Shown here: positions 47,497 to 55,947 of the stretch, in pieces
How the letters are laid out: each line of letters opens with the position of its first letter
Position numbering within the stretch: the first letter of the stretch is position 1
DNA from: Flavobacterium sp. KJJ
GTDB taxonomy: Bacteria > Bacteroidota > Bacteroidia > Flavobacteriales > Flavobacteriaceae
Direction of reading: 5' to 3'
DNA: 64,000 nucleotides
Assembly (NCBI RefSeq): GCF_000708595.2
Contig: NZ_JARP01000001.1
Span: 682,001 to 746,000 of the forward strand
Made by a program: the position numbers and the translations under genes
The notes under the pieces: model-generated
What the model was told of the DNA's origin: nothing
The model's database searches: none
Seen by the model: only the letters and a program-made list of their open reading frames with translations

Positions 47497-48152
47497 CTTC
47501 CTCCAAAAATGCTGCTTCCTATTCGGACCATTGTGCTTCCGGATTCAATTGCTAATTGATAATCTCCAGACATTCCCATGGAAATAGTATTTGGTTTGCA
47601 GTTTTCAGTTTGCAGTGTTTGAATTGAATCAAAAATCGATTTTAAATGGGTAAATTCTTTTTTAATTTGGTTTTGATCTTCTGTGAAAGTTGCCATCCCC
47701 ATTAACCCTAAGATACGAATGTTTTTCATTTCTTTGAGCTCTTTTGAAGATAATAATTCATTTAATTCATTTTCATCTAAACCAAATTTAGATTCTTCTT
47801 CTGCAATATATATTTGAAGTAGACAATCTATTATTCTATTATTTTTTAAAGCTTGTTTGTTGATTTCCTGTAATAATTTCAAACTGTCAACACCATGAAT
47901 TAAGCTCACAAATGGTGCCATAAATTTAACTTTATTGGTTTGAACATGACCAATCATATGCCATTGAATGTCTTTTGGCATTTCTTCCCATTTATCAGTC
48001 ATTTCCTGAATTTTGTTTTCTCCAAAAATGCGCTGTCCCGCTTCATAGGCTTGCATTAAGTCTGAAACAGGTTTTGTTTTAGAAACGGCAACAAGAGTTA
48101 CGTGTTCAGGTAAAGTTGCTTTGATTGTATTTAAATTCGATTGAATCGACAT
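47493..48152 (-). CDS. YggS family pyridoxal-phosphate homeostasis protein
   Basis: A 219-residue PLP-binding TIM-barrel protein. The PLP Lys is in TLVAVSKTKPVSDL (about residue 26). Other hallmarks are FGENKIQEMTDKW, WHMIGHVQTNKVKFM, IHGVDSLKLLQEI and SMGMSGDYQLAIESGSTMVRIGSSIFG at the C-terminus. It buffers PLP and influences amino-acid and keto-acid pools. The start lies 11 bases from the next gene on the same strand. Confidence 0.95.
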   Translation of the reverse strand: MSIQSNLNTIKATLPEHVTLVAVSKTKPVSDLMQAYEAGQRIFGENKIQEMTDKWEEMPKDIQWHMIGHVQTNKVKFMAPFVSLIHGVDSLKLLQEINKQALKNNRIIDCLLQIYIAEEESKFGLDENELNELLSSKELKEMKNIRILGLMGMATFTEDQNQIKKEFTHLKSIFDSIQTLQTENCKPNTISMGMSGDYQLAIESGSTMVRIGSSIFGGR

Positions 48153-48163
48153 GATATTTCTTT

Positions 48164-49051
48164 TTATAAAAATTGCTTAGAGATTTTCTCTGCTTTTTTA
48201 CTTTCACTATAATCATAAAAACCTTCGTCAGATTTTACGCCTAGTTTTCCTGCTCTTACCATATTAACTAAAAGAGGGCAAGGTGCGTATTTTGGATTTT
48301 TGAAACCCTCGTACATTACATTTAAAATAGCAAGACAAACATCTAGACCAATAAAATCAGCTAGTTGAAGCGGTCCCATTGGATGCCCCATTCCTAATTT
48401 CATTACAGTATCAATTTCATAAACGCCAGCTACTTTATTGTATAACGTTTCGATTGCTTCGTTTAGCATTGGCATTAAGATTCTGTTGGCTACAAAACCA
48501 GGATAATCGTTTACTTCGACAGGAGTTTTTCCTAGTTTTTCAGATAAATCCATGATGATTTTAGTGACTTCATCGCTGGTATTGTAACCGCGAATAATTT
48601 CAACTAATTTCATAATCGGCACCGGATTCATAAAGTGCATTCCGATAACGCGCTCAGGATGTGCAACAACAGAACCAATTTGTGTTATTGAAATAGAAGA
48701 AGTATTGGTTGCTAAAATCGTATTGTGAGAACAAGCTTCGTTTAATTGCTTGAAAATATTAAGTTTTAGTTCGACATTTTCAGTAGCCGCTTCTACAACT
48801 AAATCAACACCAACAACGCCATCTTTAATATCAGTATAAGTGATAATATTAGTAATTGTTTTCGCAACATCCTCCTGAGTAATTGTGCCTTTAGACAGCA
48901 TTCGATCTAAATTGGCGGCAATAGTTGCCATTCCTTTATCTAATGATTTTTCAGAAACGTCGATTAATTTTACAGTAAATCCGCTTTGTGCAAAGGTATG
49001 AGCGATTCCGTTGCCCATTGTTCCTGCACCAATTACAGCTATAGTTTTCAT
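48164..49051 (-). CDS. 3-hydroxybutyryl-CoA dehydrogenase family protein
   Basis: A 295-residue protein. NAD-binding GAGTMGNGIAHTFAQSGF (residues 7-24), VVEAATENVELKLNIF, TNTSSISIT, the catalytic His in GMHFMNPVPIMKLVEIIRG, and C-terminal PMGPLQLADFIGLDVCLAIL. It oxidises or reduces 3-hydroxyacyl-CoA. The short monofunctional form matches Hbd/PaaH. No other beta-oxidation gene is adjacent, so direction and chain length are open. Confidence 0.95.
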   Translation of the reverse strand: MKTIAVIGAGTMGNGIAHTFAQSGFTVKLIDVSEKSLDKGMATIAANLDRMLSKGTITQEDVAKTITNIITYTDIKDGVVGVDLVVEAATENVELKLNIFKQLNEACSHNTILATNTSSISITQIGSVVAHPERVIGMHFMNPVPIMKLVEIIRGYNTSDEVTKIIMDLSEKLGKTPVEVNDYPGFVANRILMPMLNEAIETLYNKVAGVYEIDTVMKLGMGHPMGPLQLADFIGLDVCLAILNVMYEGFKNPKYAPCPLLVNMVRAGKLGVKSDEGFYDYSESKKAEKISKQFL

Positions 49052-49079
49052 TTTATATATTGGTATTATATTTATGATT

Positions 49080-49119
49080 TAGCCACGAATTCACCAATTA
49101 TTTCGTGAACTCGTGGCTA
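49080..49119 (-). terminator. Hairpin between the oxidoreductase and hydroxyacyl-CoA dehydrogenase genes
   Basis: Arms 49080-49094 and 49105-49119 (TAGCCACGA-A-TTCAC) pair with one mismatch. It is probably a terminator for the gene ending at 49143. The GCCACGAATTCAC wording also occurs as a dispersed flavobacterial repeat (memory). No strong T-run on the minus strand. Confidence 0.5.
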
Positions 49120-49142
49120 ATTTTATTTAAAAATTACTTATT

Positions 49143-50108
49143 TTATTTGTCGAAACAATCAATAATTTGATACGCTACACGCAACGCATCTGTAGCTTGT
49201 TCAAGAGTTACAACTGGAGTTGTATCTGTATTGATTGCATTTGCAAAAGATTCTAATTCATCAAGAATAGCATTGTTTTGCTCTACATCAGGATTTGTAA
49301 AATAGATTTGTTTTTTTACACCTTCAGCATTTTGCAGAATCATATCAAAATCTCCTGGAACTTCCGGTGCATCTTTCATACGAACCACTTCACATTTTTT
49401 CTCTAAAAAGTCAACTGAAATGTAAGCATCTCTTTGAAAAAAACGTGTTTTACGCATGTTTTTCATCGAAATTCTGCTGGCGGTTAAATTGGCAACACAA
49501 CCATTTTCGAATTCAATTCTGGCATTGGCAATATCTGGAGTATCACTAATTACAGAAACTCCACTCGCATGAATATCTTTTACTTTAGAATGTACAACAC
49601 TTAAAATGGCATCAATATCATGAATCATTAAATCCAAAACTACGGGAACGTCAGTACCACGCGGATTGAATTCAGCTAAACGATGTGTCTCAATAAACAT
49701 GGGATTTTCGATCATATTTTTTGTCGCAATAAAAGCTGGATTAAAGCGCTCTACGTGACCAACTTGACCTTTTACATTGTATTCTTTTGCTAAAGCTATA
49801 ATTTCTTCTGCTTCCTCTACAGTATTTGCAATAGGTTTTTCTATAAAGATATGTTTTCCAGATTTGATAGCTACTTTTGCACATTTGTAGTGTGAAAGTG
49901 TTGGAGTTACAATATCAATAACATCCACGGCATGTATTAATTTTGCAATTGTGCTGAAGTTTTTATAGCCAAACTCTTTTGAAATTCTTTCGGCATTTTC
50001 CTGATTTTCGTCGTAAAATCCAACTAATTCGTATTGGTCAGATTGTTGTAATAAGCGTAAATGTATTTTACCAAGATGACCAGCACCTAAAACTCCTACT
50101 TTTAACAT
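49143..50108 (-). CDS. Gfo/Idh/MocA family oxidoreductase
   Basis: A 321-residue NAD(P)-dependent enzyme. Rossmann motif VGVLGAGHLGKIHLRLLQQS (about 4-23), the EKP catalytic motif in HIFIEKPIANTVEEAEE (Lys about residue 92), GHVERFNPAF and DLMIHDIDAILS with the second-domain His/Asp. The C-terminal domain is the usual open-faced beta-sheet. The substrate, often a sugar or inositol derivative, cannot be told; no sugar cluster surrounds it. A -7 box TATTTTTG lies on the minus strand at 50125-50132. Confidence 0.92.
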   Translation of the reverse strand: MLKVGVLGAGHLGKIHLRLLQQSDQYELVGFYDENQENAERISKEFGYKNFSTIAKLIHAVDVIDIVTPTLSHYKCAKVAIKSGKHIFIEKPIANTVEEAEEIIALAKEYNVKGQVGHVERFNPAFIATKNMIENPMFIETHRLAEFNPRGTDVPVVLDLMIHDIDAILSVVHSKVKDIHASGVSVISDTPDIANARIEFENGCVANLTASRISMKNMRKTRFFQRDAYISVDFLEKKCEVVRMKDAPEVPGDFDMILQNAEGVKKQIYFTNPDVEQNNAILDELESFANAINTDTTPVVTLEQATDALRVAYQIIDCFDK

Positions 50109-50168
50109 GAGAATGTATTTTAAACAAAAATAGAATTTATTTGTTGAATGTAAAAATGAATTTAACTA

Positions 50169-50245
50169 ATTGTGAGTTGTGAATTATGAATTATAAATTA
50201 TCAGCTAGGGCTTTTGACTTTCGGCTTTTCACTTTTGACATTATT
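50169..50245. repeat. Short simple direct repeats
   Basis: GTGAGTTGTGAATTATGAATTA followed by GCTTTTGACTTTCGGCTTTTCACTTTTGAC: overlapping degenerate units of the type seen in flavobacterial intergenic spacers. No coding signal. Confidence 0.4.
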
Positions 50246-50269
50246 AATTTAATAATTAAAAATCAATAT

Positions 50270-50298
50270 TTGATTTACTGTTTTGTTTCTTATTTTTG
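50270..50298 (+). promoter_or_regulatory. Promoter of pcm
   Basis: TTG (50270-50272), an 18-base spacer and TATTTTTG (50291-50298), a full consensus match. It leaves about 20 bases before the TTG start codon. Confidence 0.65.
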
Positions 50299-50319
50299 CC
50301 AAAATAAAACCTACCCATT

Positions 50320-50961
50320 TTGAAAGACACTGCCAAACATCAAGGACTTCGTAATCAATTAGTAAGCACTTTAGAACAAAAAGGAATTACTGACAGAGCA
50401 GTCTTAGATGCGATAAAAAAAATCCCAAGACACCTTTTTTTGAATTCAAGTTTTGAAGATTATGCTTATCAGGATAAAGCATTTCCTATAGGAGCAGGGC
50501 AAACAATTTCACAGCCTTATACAGTTGCTTTTCAATCGCAATTGTTAGAGGTTAAAAAAGAACATAAAATTCTTGAAATAGGAACAGGTTCTGGTTATCA
50601 AACTGCTGTTTTGTGCATGTTAGGCGCCAAAGTTTATAGTATTGAAAGACAAAACGAATTGTTTAAAACTACTTCAAATTTATTTCCTAAATTAAATATT
50701 CGTCCAAAACATCTATCTTTTGGGGACGGTTATAAAGGATTACCTAGTTATGCTCCGTTTGACAGCATAATTGTTACCGCGGGAGCTCCTATTATTCCAC
50801 AGCCATTAATGGCGCAATTAAAAATAGGAGGAAGGCTGGTTATTCCGCTTGGTGAAGACGTTCAGATTATGACTTTATTAATAAGAAAAAATGAAACGCA
50901 ATTTGAAAAACATGAGTTTGGAGAGTTTCGATTTGTTCCTTTGCTAGAAGATAAAAATTAA
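50320..50961 (+). CDS. pcm: Protein-L-isoaspartate O-methyltransferase
   Basis: A 213-residue protein. The start is TTG at 50320: no ATG exists until far inside the conserved region, and the reading KDTAKHQGLRNQLV matches the normal N-terminus. Motifs: FPIGAGQTISQPYTVAFQSQLL (isoaspartyl-specific), SAM site ILEIGTGSGYQTAVL (about 87-101), and FDSIIVTAGAPIIPQPLMAQLKIGGRLVIP. It repairs isoaspartate damage in proteins. Confidence 0.95.
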   Translation: MKDTAKHQGLRNQLVSTLEQKGITDRAVLDAIKKIPRHLFLNSSFEDYAYQDKAFPIGAGQTISQPYTVAFQSQLLEVKKEHKILEIGTGSGYQTAVLCMLGAKVYSIERQNELFKTTSNLFPKLNIRPKHLSFGDGYKGLPSYAPFDSIIVTAGAPIIPQPLMAQLKIGGRLVIPLGEDVQIMTLLIRKNETQFEKHEFGEFRFVPLLEDKN

Positions 50962-50965
50962 GAAT

Positions 50966-50992
50966 AAAGCCCATTACGTGGGCTTTTATTTT
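50966..50992 (+). terminator. Terminator shared by convergent pcm and the XRE-Fic-like gene
   Basis: AAAGCCCA, loop TTACG, TGGGCTTTTATTTTT: a perfect 8-base stem. It overlaps the stop region of the minus-strand gene. Confidence 0.8.
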
Positions 50993-51993
50993 TCAGATAA
51001 CTGCACAGCTCGTTTTAGATTTTGTTTTTCAATTCTAAGGATATAATGAATAAAAATCGATTTATCATTCTTGATTTTGCTTTCTTCCAAAACAGAAAAA
51101 TATTCAGTTATACTATTTTGATTTCCTTCTATTAAAGTATATGTGTAGTTGTTTTGAAGTAAAATCCAGTTTAATGTCAAATGTGCCATTTGAAGATTTC
51201 CGGTTTCAAAAGGATTAATTTCAAGTATTTTTAAATGTGCTTCAGCTGCAAGAATTATGGGGTGAATATTATTTTTATGCGATTCATACCAATTGAAAAA
51301 TAAATTCATTTCACGCGTAATCAATAAATCGTTTTTATATTTTCCTGAATTTTCAGATTCAATTCCTTTAAAAATTAAATTATGTATGAAGAGAAATTCT
51401 TTTTCATTAAGAGCTGTTTTCTTTTGACTTAAATCCTTAATGTATAATATTGTCTCTTGAAAATTAATCGCTTCAAGATGATTATGCATGCTTTTGCCGT
51501 TAATTGTCAATCCATCATTTATGACTAATTTAGTTTCTTCCATTGTTAAAGGATTTCCGTTTAAAAAAATACTTTTAAAGATGAATTCTAATTCTAAAGT
51601 CTTTGAAATTTGACGTAATTCAAAATGATTAAAAGATTGAATTTTATTTTTTAATATTTCAATTTCATCTAAAATAGTTTGAAAAGAAGATATTATTATT
51701 GAGTTTGTTTCTTTTTTGTTTTTTTGAATTTCCTGCTCAGCTAAAATCAATGCTTTCAAAGCAAATTCTTCATCGCCAATTTCATATAGAATTTTTTCTT
51801 TTAGCCATGCAATCATTAAAGTCTCAAGATCAATTTCTAAGAGCTTAGCCAATTTTGAAATTTGATCTTTGGTTGGTTTTCTTGTTCCTGATTCAAATTT
51901 ACTGATGAGTGCCTGATCAATGCCTAAAAGCTGTGCAACTTCGCGAGTTTTTAGACCTTTTTCTTCGCGAGCATTTTTAAGAAGTAATTTCAT
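50986..51993 (-). CDS. XRE-family HTH protein fused to a degenerate Fic-like domain
   Basis: A 335-residue protein. Residues 1-65 are an XRE helix-turn-helix (EVAQLLGIDQALISKFESGTRKPTKDQISKLAKLL). Residues about 120-300 resemble a Fic domain: NGNPLTMEETKLVINDG corresponds to the usual EGNxLTLEE segment, and HLKILEINPFETGNLQMA (253-270) to the catalytic loop. The canonical HPFxxGNGR reads NPFETGNLQ, so catalytic His becomes N260 and the last Gly and Arg become Leu and Gln. The inhibitory (S/T)xxxE(G/N) reads S141-x3-N145-G146. AMP-transfer is therefore unlikely. It may be a DNA-binding regulator built on a dead Fic fold (inference). Confidence 0.8.
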   Translation of the reverse strand: MKLLLKNAREEKGLKTREVAQLLGIDQALISKFESGTRKPTKDQISKLAKLLEIDLETLMIAWLKEKILYEIGDEEFALKALILAEQEIQKNKKETNSIIISSFQTILDEIEILKNKIQSFNHFELRQISKTLELEFIFKSIFLNGNPLTMEETKLVINDGLTINGKSMHNHLEAINFQETILYIKDLSQKKTALNEKEFLFIHNLIFKGIESENSGKYKNDLLITREMNLFFNWYESHKNNIHPIILAAEAHLKILEINPFETGNLQMAHLTLNWILLQNNYTYTLIEGNQNSITEYFSVLEESKIKNDKSIFIHYILRIEKQNLKRAVQLSEK

Positions 51994-52040
51994 TATATGA
52001 TTATTCTGGTCTTGACAAATTTAGTCAATTTTTGTTTTAT

Positions 52041-52074
52041 AAAAAAAGCAACAGATTATAAGTTGCTTTTTTTA
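52041..52074 (-). terminator. Intrinsic terminator between the lipoprotein and XRE-Fic-like genes
   Basis: AAAAAAGCAAC, loop AGATTATAA, GTTGCTTTTTT: a perfect stem with A- and T-runs, able to work in both directions. It lies just after the minus-strand lipoprotein gene. Confidence 0.8.
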
Positions 52075-52077
52075 GTT

Positions 52078-52719
52078 TTATTTTGGAGGCAGAGAGCCGT
52101 CTTTTCTCATTTCTTTTACAACTGCCTGCATAATTGCATCTACTGTTTGGCCTAAATCAGTTACATATTCAGATTTTGTAGTTCCGGTCCAGATTAATTT
52201 GTTTTCTTTTAATGAAAAAATATTCGTTTCAACCATATAAGAAGTAGTTTCTTGGTAATATCCTGGATCGTAGAAGTTTGGCGAATACATTCCATACCAA
52301 TTTCCAAAACCATATCCGTACATTCCTGTATAAACGCCATCAAATCCTCCGTAATACATTCCGGTATAAGTTCCAGGAACATAATTCGTTTCTTTTTCTT
52401 TGCTTACCAAACGCATTGTAACAACTCCGTCGAAGTTTTCGTCATGCAATATTTTTAACTTTTGCTCTTGTGTAAGTTGCGAAGTGGTTTCGTTTAAATA
52501 CTGATAAGATGTTTTAAAAATAGGATTACTTGCTGCAACCCGATTTTCGGCAGTTCTTCTTGAGGCTTCATCTTTGACTAAAGCGACAACCAAAACTTTT
52601 TTGAAGTTTTCTTGAGCGACCGTTATTTTTGAATCTCTCCAGCTATTTACTATAGAAGTATTACTGCCACAACTAAAAAGTGAGATTACAGCAATCAACA
52701 GAATTAAATACTTTTTCAT
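52078..52719 (-). CDS. Lipoprotein of unknown function with a Gly/Tyr-rich segment
   Basis: A 213-residue protein with lipoprotein signal LLIAVISLFSCGS (Cys about residue 17). The mature protein has an alpha/beta N-terminal part (KVLVVALVKDEASRRTAENRVAA) and a low-complexity segment at about 118-155 with repeated GxYTGMYYGGF/GVYTGMYGYGF units. A C-terminal beta part (SLKENKLIWTGTTKSEYV) and a helix follow. The organisation recalls DUF4136-like envelope lipoproteins, but I cannot assign a family with confidence. Envelope location is expected. Confidence 0.8.
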   Translation of the reverse strand: MKKYLILLIAVISLFSCGSNTSIVNSWRDSKITVAQENFKKVLVVALVKDEASRRTAENRVAASNPIFKTSYQYLNETTSQLTQEQKLKILHDENFDGVVTMRLVSKEKETNYVPGTYTGMYYGGFDGVYTGMYGYGFGNWYGMYSPNFYDPGYYQETTSYMVETNIFSLKENKLIWTGTTKSEYVTDLGQTVDAIMQAVVKEMRKDGSLPPK

Positions 52720-52798
52720 ATTTTATAGTTAAATTGTTTATATAAAGTTAGCTATAAAATATTAATAAATATCTGCTTATCAGAAAATTAAAGGTTTT

Positions 52799-53254
52799 TT
52801 AGTTGAAAGCTTTTTTAATACGGTCCAAATCTCGTTTTGTGTCTTGTTCTTTTAGAGACTCGCGTTTGTCGTAGTTTTTCTTTCCTTTACAAAGACCAAT
52901 TTGCAGTTTTGCCAAACCTTTTTCGTTAGTAAATAATTTTAGAGGGACAATAGTAAGTCCTTTTGCCTGAACATTTTTGTGAAGTGTTTTTAATTCTTTT
53001 TTATTCAAAAGCAATTTTCTTTCACTTCTCGATTTGTGATTGAACTGATTTCCAAATGAATATTCTTCGATATAAGTATTGATTGCAAAAAGCTCAAGGT
53101 TGCTAAATTCACAAAAACTTTCGGTAATATTAGCTTTGCCTAAACGTATAGATTTAATTTCGGTTCCAGATAAAACGATTCCGGCCGTGTAAGTATCGAT
53201 TATCTCATAATCGAATCGGGCTCTTTTATTTAATATATTGACTGATTTTAACAT
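52799..53254 (-). CDS. smpB: SsrA-binding protein SmpB
   Basis: A 151-residue protein. Hallmarks: [39 protein letters not shown]-like [50 protein letters not shown] and the basic tail [21 protein letters not shown]. It partners with tmRNA in trans-translation. A -7 promoter box lies only 5 bases upstream of the ATG on the minus strand, suggesting a leaderless mRNA. Confidence 0.97.
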   Translation of the reverse strand: MLKSVNILNKRARFDYEIIDTYTAGIVLSGTEIKSIRLGKANITESFCEFSNLELFAINTYIEEYSFGNQFNHKSRSERKLLLNKKELKTLHKNVQAKGLTIVPLKLFTNEKGLAKLQIGLCKGKKNYDKRESLKEQDTKRDLDRIKKAFN

Positions 53255-53259
53255 AGTAG

Positions 53260-53267
53260 CAAATGTA
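53260..53267 (-). promoter_or_regulatory. -7 box directly upstream of smpB
   Basis: Minus strand TACATTTG (TAnnTTTG), ending 5 bases before the smpB ATG. No TTG was found at 17-23 bases upstream. Confidence 0.45.
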
Positions 53268-53358
53268 AAACAAAATTGAAAAACTTTAATGTAATCTAAG
53301 ATAATTAAAGATATTTTTTAATCTATGACTTGAATGGATAATTTAAATCTCAATTTAC

Positions 53359-53406
53359 TAATTTTGTAAAAAAAGAAAGACCATACCTTTTTAACGTATG
53401 GTCTTT
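53359..53406 (+). promoter_or_regulatory. -7 box and 5' hairpin before the VF530 gene
   Basis: TAATTTTG (53359-53366) is followed within about 10 bases by a perfect 11-base stem AAAGACCATAC (53376-53386) / GTATGGTCTTT (53396-53406) and a T/A-rich run. A transcript starting near 53371 would begin with this terminator-like hairpin. Confidence 0.5.
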
Positions 53407-53431
53407 TATTATATATTTTAATAATAATAAA

Positions 53432-53659
53432 ATGCAAAATCAATCTAAAGATCCGCTGCACGGAATCACACTTCAAAATATACTTGAAAAATTAGTAGCA
53501 CATTATGGTTTTGATACTTTAGGCGAACTCATTCCTGTAAAATGCTTTCTATCAAATCCGAGTATAAAATCGAGTCTTACTTTTTTAAGAAAAACTGATT
53601 GGGCGCGCAAAAAAGTCGAAGATTTATACGTAAAATCCCTTCCTAAATTTACCGAATAA
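53432..53659 (+). CDS. VF530 family DNA-binding protein (DUF2132)
   Basis: A 75-residue protein. The complete VF530 signature is present: DPLHGITLQNILEKLVAHYGFDTLGELIPVKCFLSNPSIKSSLTFLRKTDWARKKVEDLY. The family has a small helical fold with double-stranded DNA-binding ability; cellular role unknown. It is a single gene behind a hairpin leader. Its stop abuts the stop of the convergent DUF3575 gene. Confidence 0.93.
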   Translation: MQNQSKDPLHGITLQNILEKLVAHYGFDTLGELIPVKCFLSNPSIKSSLTFLRKTDWARKKVEDLYVKSLPKFTE

Positions 53660-54214
53660 TTATAATTTATATGAAATCATAACACCTCCACGATACGGAA
53701 GCCATTCACCACTTTTATTCCAGTTTTTTGCTCTTTCATATCTTCCAGGCGTTCCATCATTGTAGTACCCGTGATAAAAACCTTGATGCCATCCAGCTCC
53801 AGCAAAAAAGTCTAATAAAAACTTATCGCTTAGCTTAAGATTATAACCGGCTGTAACTCCTAATCGGTAACCAAAACCATGTTCATATTTATTACTATCC
53901 CAATAATTCCATTTTTGCAATTCGTATACATCTGGTCCTGCATGTGCACCTAAGTAAAATCCATTATATTTTTCTTTAAAATGATAACGAACTTCAGGAG
54001 TTAAGGTGTAAAATTTCATAGGGCTGTGTCCATTGAAAGATTCCCAAAAAGAAGCCATCACATCAACACTAAAAGTTGTTTTTTCTCCAATGCTTGTTTC
54101 AATTCCAATATTGGGTATTGCAAACAAAGCCGTTGCTCCATTAAATTTTATAAAAGTCTGGCTTTGAGACTGAATTGAGAAGAAAAGAACAATTAGAACT
54201 AAATATTTTTTCAT
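53660..54214 (-). CDS. DUF3575 family outer-membrane protein
   Basis: A 184-residue protein with a signal peptide (1-18, ending in QSQSQ). The mature chain is beta-barrel-like and contains the DUF3575 block NIGIETSIGEKTTFSVDVMASFWESFNGHSPMKFYTLTPEVRYHF, then FYLGAHAGPDVYELQKWNYW and RLGVTAGYNLKLSDKFLLDFFAGAGW. An outer-membrane location is expected; the function is not known. Confidence 0.88.
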   Translation of the reverse strand: MKKYLVLIVLFFSIQSQSQTFIKFNGATALFAIPNIGIETSIGEKTTFSVDVMASFWESFNGHSPMKFYTLTPEVRYHFKEKYNGFYLGAHAGPDVYELQKWNYWDSNKYEHGFGYRLGVTAGYNLKLSDKFLLDFFAGAGWHQGFYHGYYNDGTPGRYERAKNWNKSGEWLPYRGGVMISYKL

Positions 54215-54349
54215 AAAAAATAGGTTTTCGTGGTATTAAAAATAAGGGATGATTACTTATTTTGCCTGCAAATATAACGTAAACCTTTATTTAGTTTTAT
54301 TTAAAAACCTTAATTTAACATGAATATTTTGGTATAATAAATCATTAAA

Positions 54350-54901
54350 TCACTTAGTATTTAATAATGAGTATATTACCTTATCTAAAAAACGGCCTTC
54401 GTAAAATTCTGATTCTTTAAAATGAGCTTCTTTAATAAAGCCGCACTTTTGAAGTACTTTTTCAGATGCTAAGTTTTCGGGAGCGATTACAGCTTCGATT
54501 GAGTGTAATTTTAAATCATCAAAACCATACGTTATAAGGCGATTTACGGCTTCTGGGACAATTCCTTTTCCGTGAAATTCGGGCAATAACATATAGCCAA
54601 TTTCTGCTCTGTAATTTTCAGGTTGCATTCTGTAATAACCAATAATACCAAGAAGTTTTGGATTGTCTTTTAAAGTAATTCCCCAATTGATTCCAACGTT
54701 AGTTACAATTTTATCTTCAATAACGGTTATATGTTCTAAGGCGTCTTCAGTATTTTTTGCTAAAGGCCTTGGGATATATTTCATGGTTTCTGGATTCGAA
54801 CGCAATTCAAAAATTTCATTTACGTCATCATTTGTAATTCGTCTTAGAAGCAATCGCTCTGTTTCTATTACCGGAAATGGGTGAAAGTTAAATTCTAGCA
54901 T
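54350..54901 (-). CDS. RimJ/RimL-type GNAT N-acetyltransferase
   Basis: A 183-residue protein. Family blocks: FPVIETERLLLRRITNDDVNEIFELRSNPE, IGWGITLKD-like NWGITLKDNPKLLGIIGYYRM, and the acetyl-CoA loop LPEFHGKGIVPEAVNRLITYGFDDLKLHSIEAVI with NLASEKVLQKCGF. It probably acetylates a protein N-terminus or small amine. It lies 8 bases after the epimerase gene on the same strand. Confidence 0.93.
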   Translation of the reverse strand: MLEFNFHPFPVIETERLLLRRITNDDVNEIFELRSNPETMKYIPRPLAKNTEDALEHITVIEDKIVTNVGINWGITLKDNPKLLGIIGYYRMQPENYRAEIGYMLLPEFHGKGIVPEAVNRLITYGFDDLKLHSIEAVIAPENLASEKVLQKCGFIKEAHFKESEFYEGRFLDKVIYSLLNTK

Positions 54902-54909
54902 TTTTTTAA

Positions 54910-55761
54910 TTATAAGATTGTGATACTGAATTTTGAATGAAAAGTTTGATGCACATCCAAAATTATAATTCCTTCTTTTTTAAATAAATCTCCTGAATTA
55001 TCTGCAGTGTCCGAATATCCAAACCAAGGTTCAATGCATACAAAAGGTGCTTGATCTTTAGTCCAAATGCCTAAACTAGGAAAATCTTCAAATTCAACTT
55101 TTACGTACGGTTTTGAATTTTCAAGAATGGTAAGAAAATTTGATTGTAAAGTTTTAAAAACTAAAGCATCGTTTTCGAAAAGTTTATAGTTTAAAGGTAC
55201 TAGATTTTCTTTTGCTGCTAAGATTTCTGTTTTATTCGAAATTAGATCATTTTCTAAAAGATTGTATCTTAAAATTTCTTCTTTTTCAAATTCAAAAGCA
55301 TAATTTTCAAAGTTTTCAGGCAGTGCAATAGCAGGATGAGCCCCAATCGAAAAAGGTATTTGGGTTTCACCTTTATTAATAACTTTATATGCAATTTCTA
55401 AAGAAGTTTCTTCAAGCGTATAAATCAACTGCAATTCAAAATTAAAAGGATATTTTTTTAGCGTTTCTTCATTAGATTTTAATGAAAATGACGCACTATT
55501 ATCCGTTTTGGCAATCAATTCAAATTCCATATCACGAGCAAAACCATGACGTGATAATTGGTATTCTTTTTCATGAATGGTATAAGTATTGTTTTTTAAA
55601 GTACCCACAATCGGAAAAAGAACTGGAGAATGCTTTCCCCAAAAATCAGGATTTCCCTCCCAGATAAATTCTTTGTCTTGGTTGTTCTTTAATGAAAACA
55701 ATTCAGCTCCAGAATGTTTTATAGAGGCTTTAAGTTTTGAATTTGAGATGGTTGTGTTCAA
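54910..55761 (-). CDS. Aldose 1-epimerase family protein (LacX-like)
   Basis: A 283-residue beta-sandwich protein. It carries KNNQDKEFIWEGNPDFWGKHSPVLFPIVG, SRHGFARDMEF (catalytic His region), SIGAHPAIALP (second His) and the late CIEPWFGYSDTAD with the acidic residue. This is the galactose mutarotase-like superfamily, closest in layout to LacX/YeaD-type proteins. It converts alpha and beta anomers of sugars or sugar phosphates; substrate not determinable. Confidence 0.92.
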   Translation of the reverse strand: MNTTISNSKLKASIKHSGAELFSLKNNQDKEFIWEGNPDFWGKHSPVLFPIVGTLKNNTYTIHEKEYQLSRHGFARDMEFELIAKTDNSASFSLKSNEETLKKYPFNFELQLIYTLEETSLEIAYKVINKGETQIPFSIGAHPAIALPENFENYAFEFEKEEILRYNLLENDLISNKTEILAAKENLVPLNYKLFENDALVFKTLQSNFLTILENSKPYVKVEFEDFPSLGIWTKDQAPFVCIEPWFGYSDTADNSGDLFKKEGIIILDVHQTFHSKFSITIL

Positions 55762-55947
55762 AATATTGATATTGATATAAATTAATTTAATGTTGACGTA
55801 AATATATTTTATAAATTTTAGTTTTTGAAAGAAATGACTTAAATTATTTTTTCTATTAAAATTTTGATAAAAATAAATTTAAAGCTCATGTTTTCTCTGT
55901 AAATAGCTTTTTTTTTCATTAATTTGCTATATAAACAGCTAAAAAAT

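Noticed and set aside
55924..55947. Upstream start for the M1 peptidase
   Set aside because: Adds eight residues before a normal signal peptide; the ATG at 55948 fits better.
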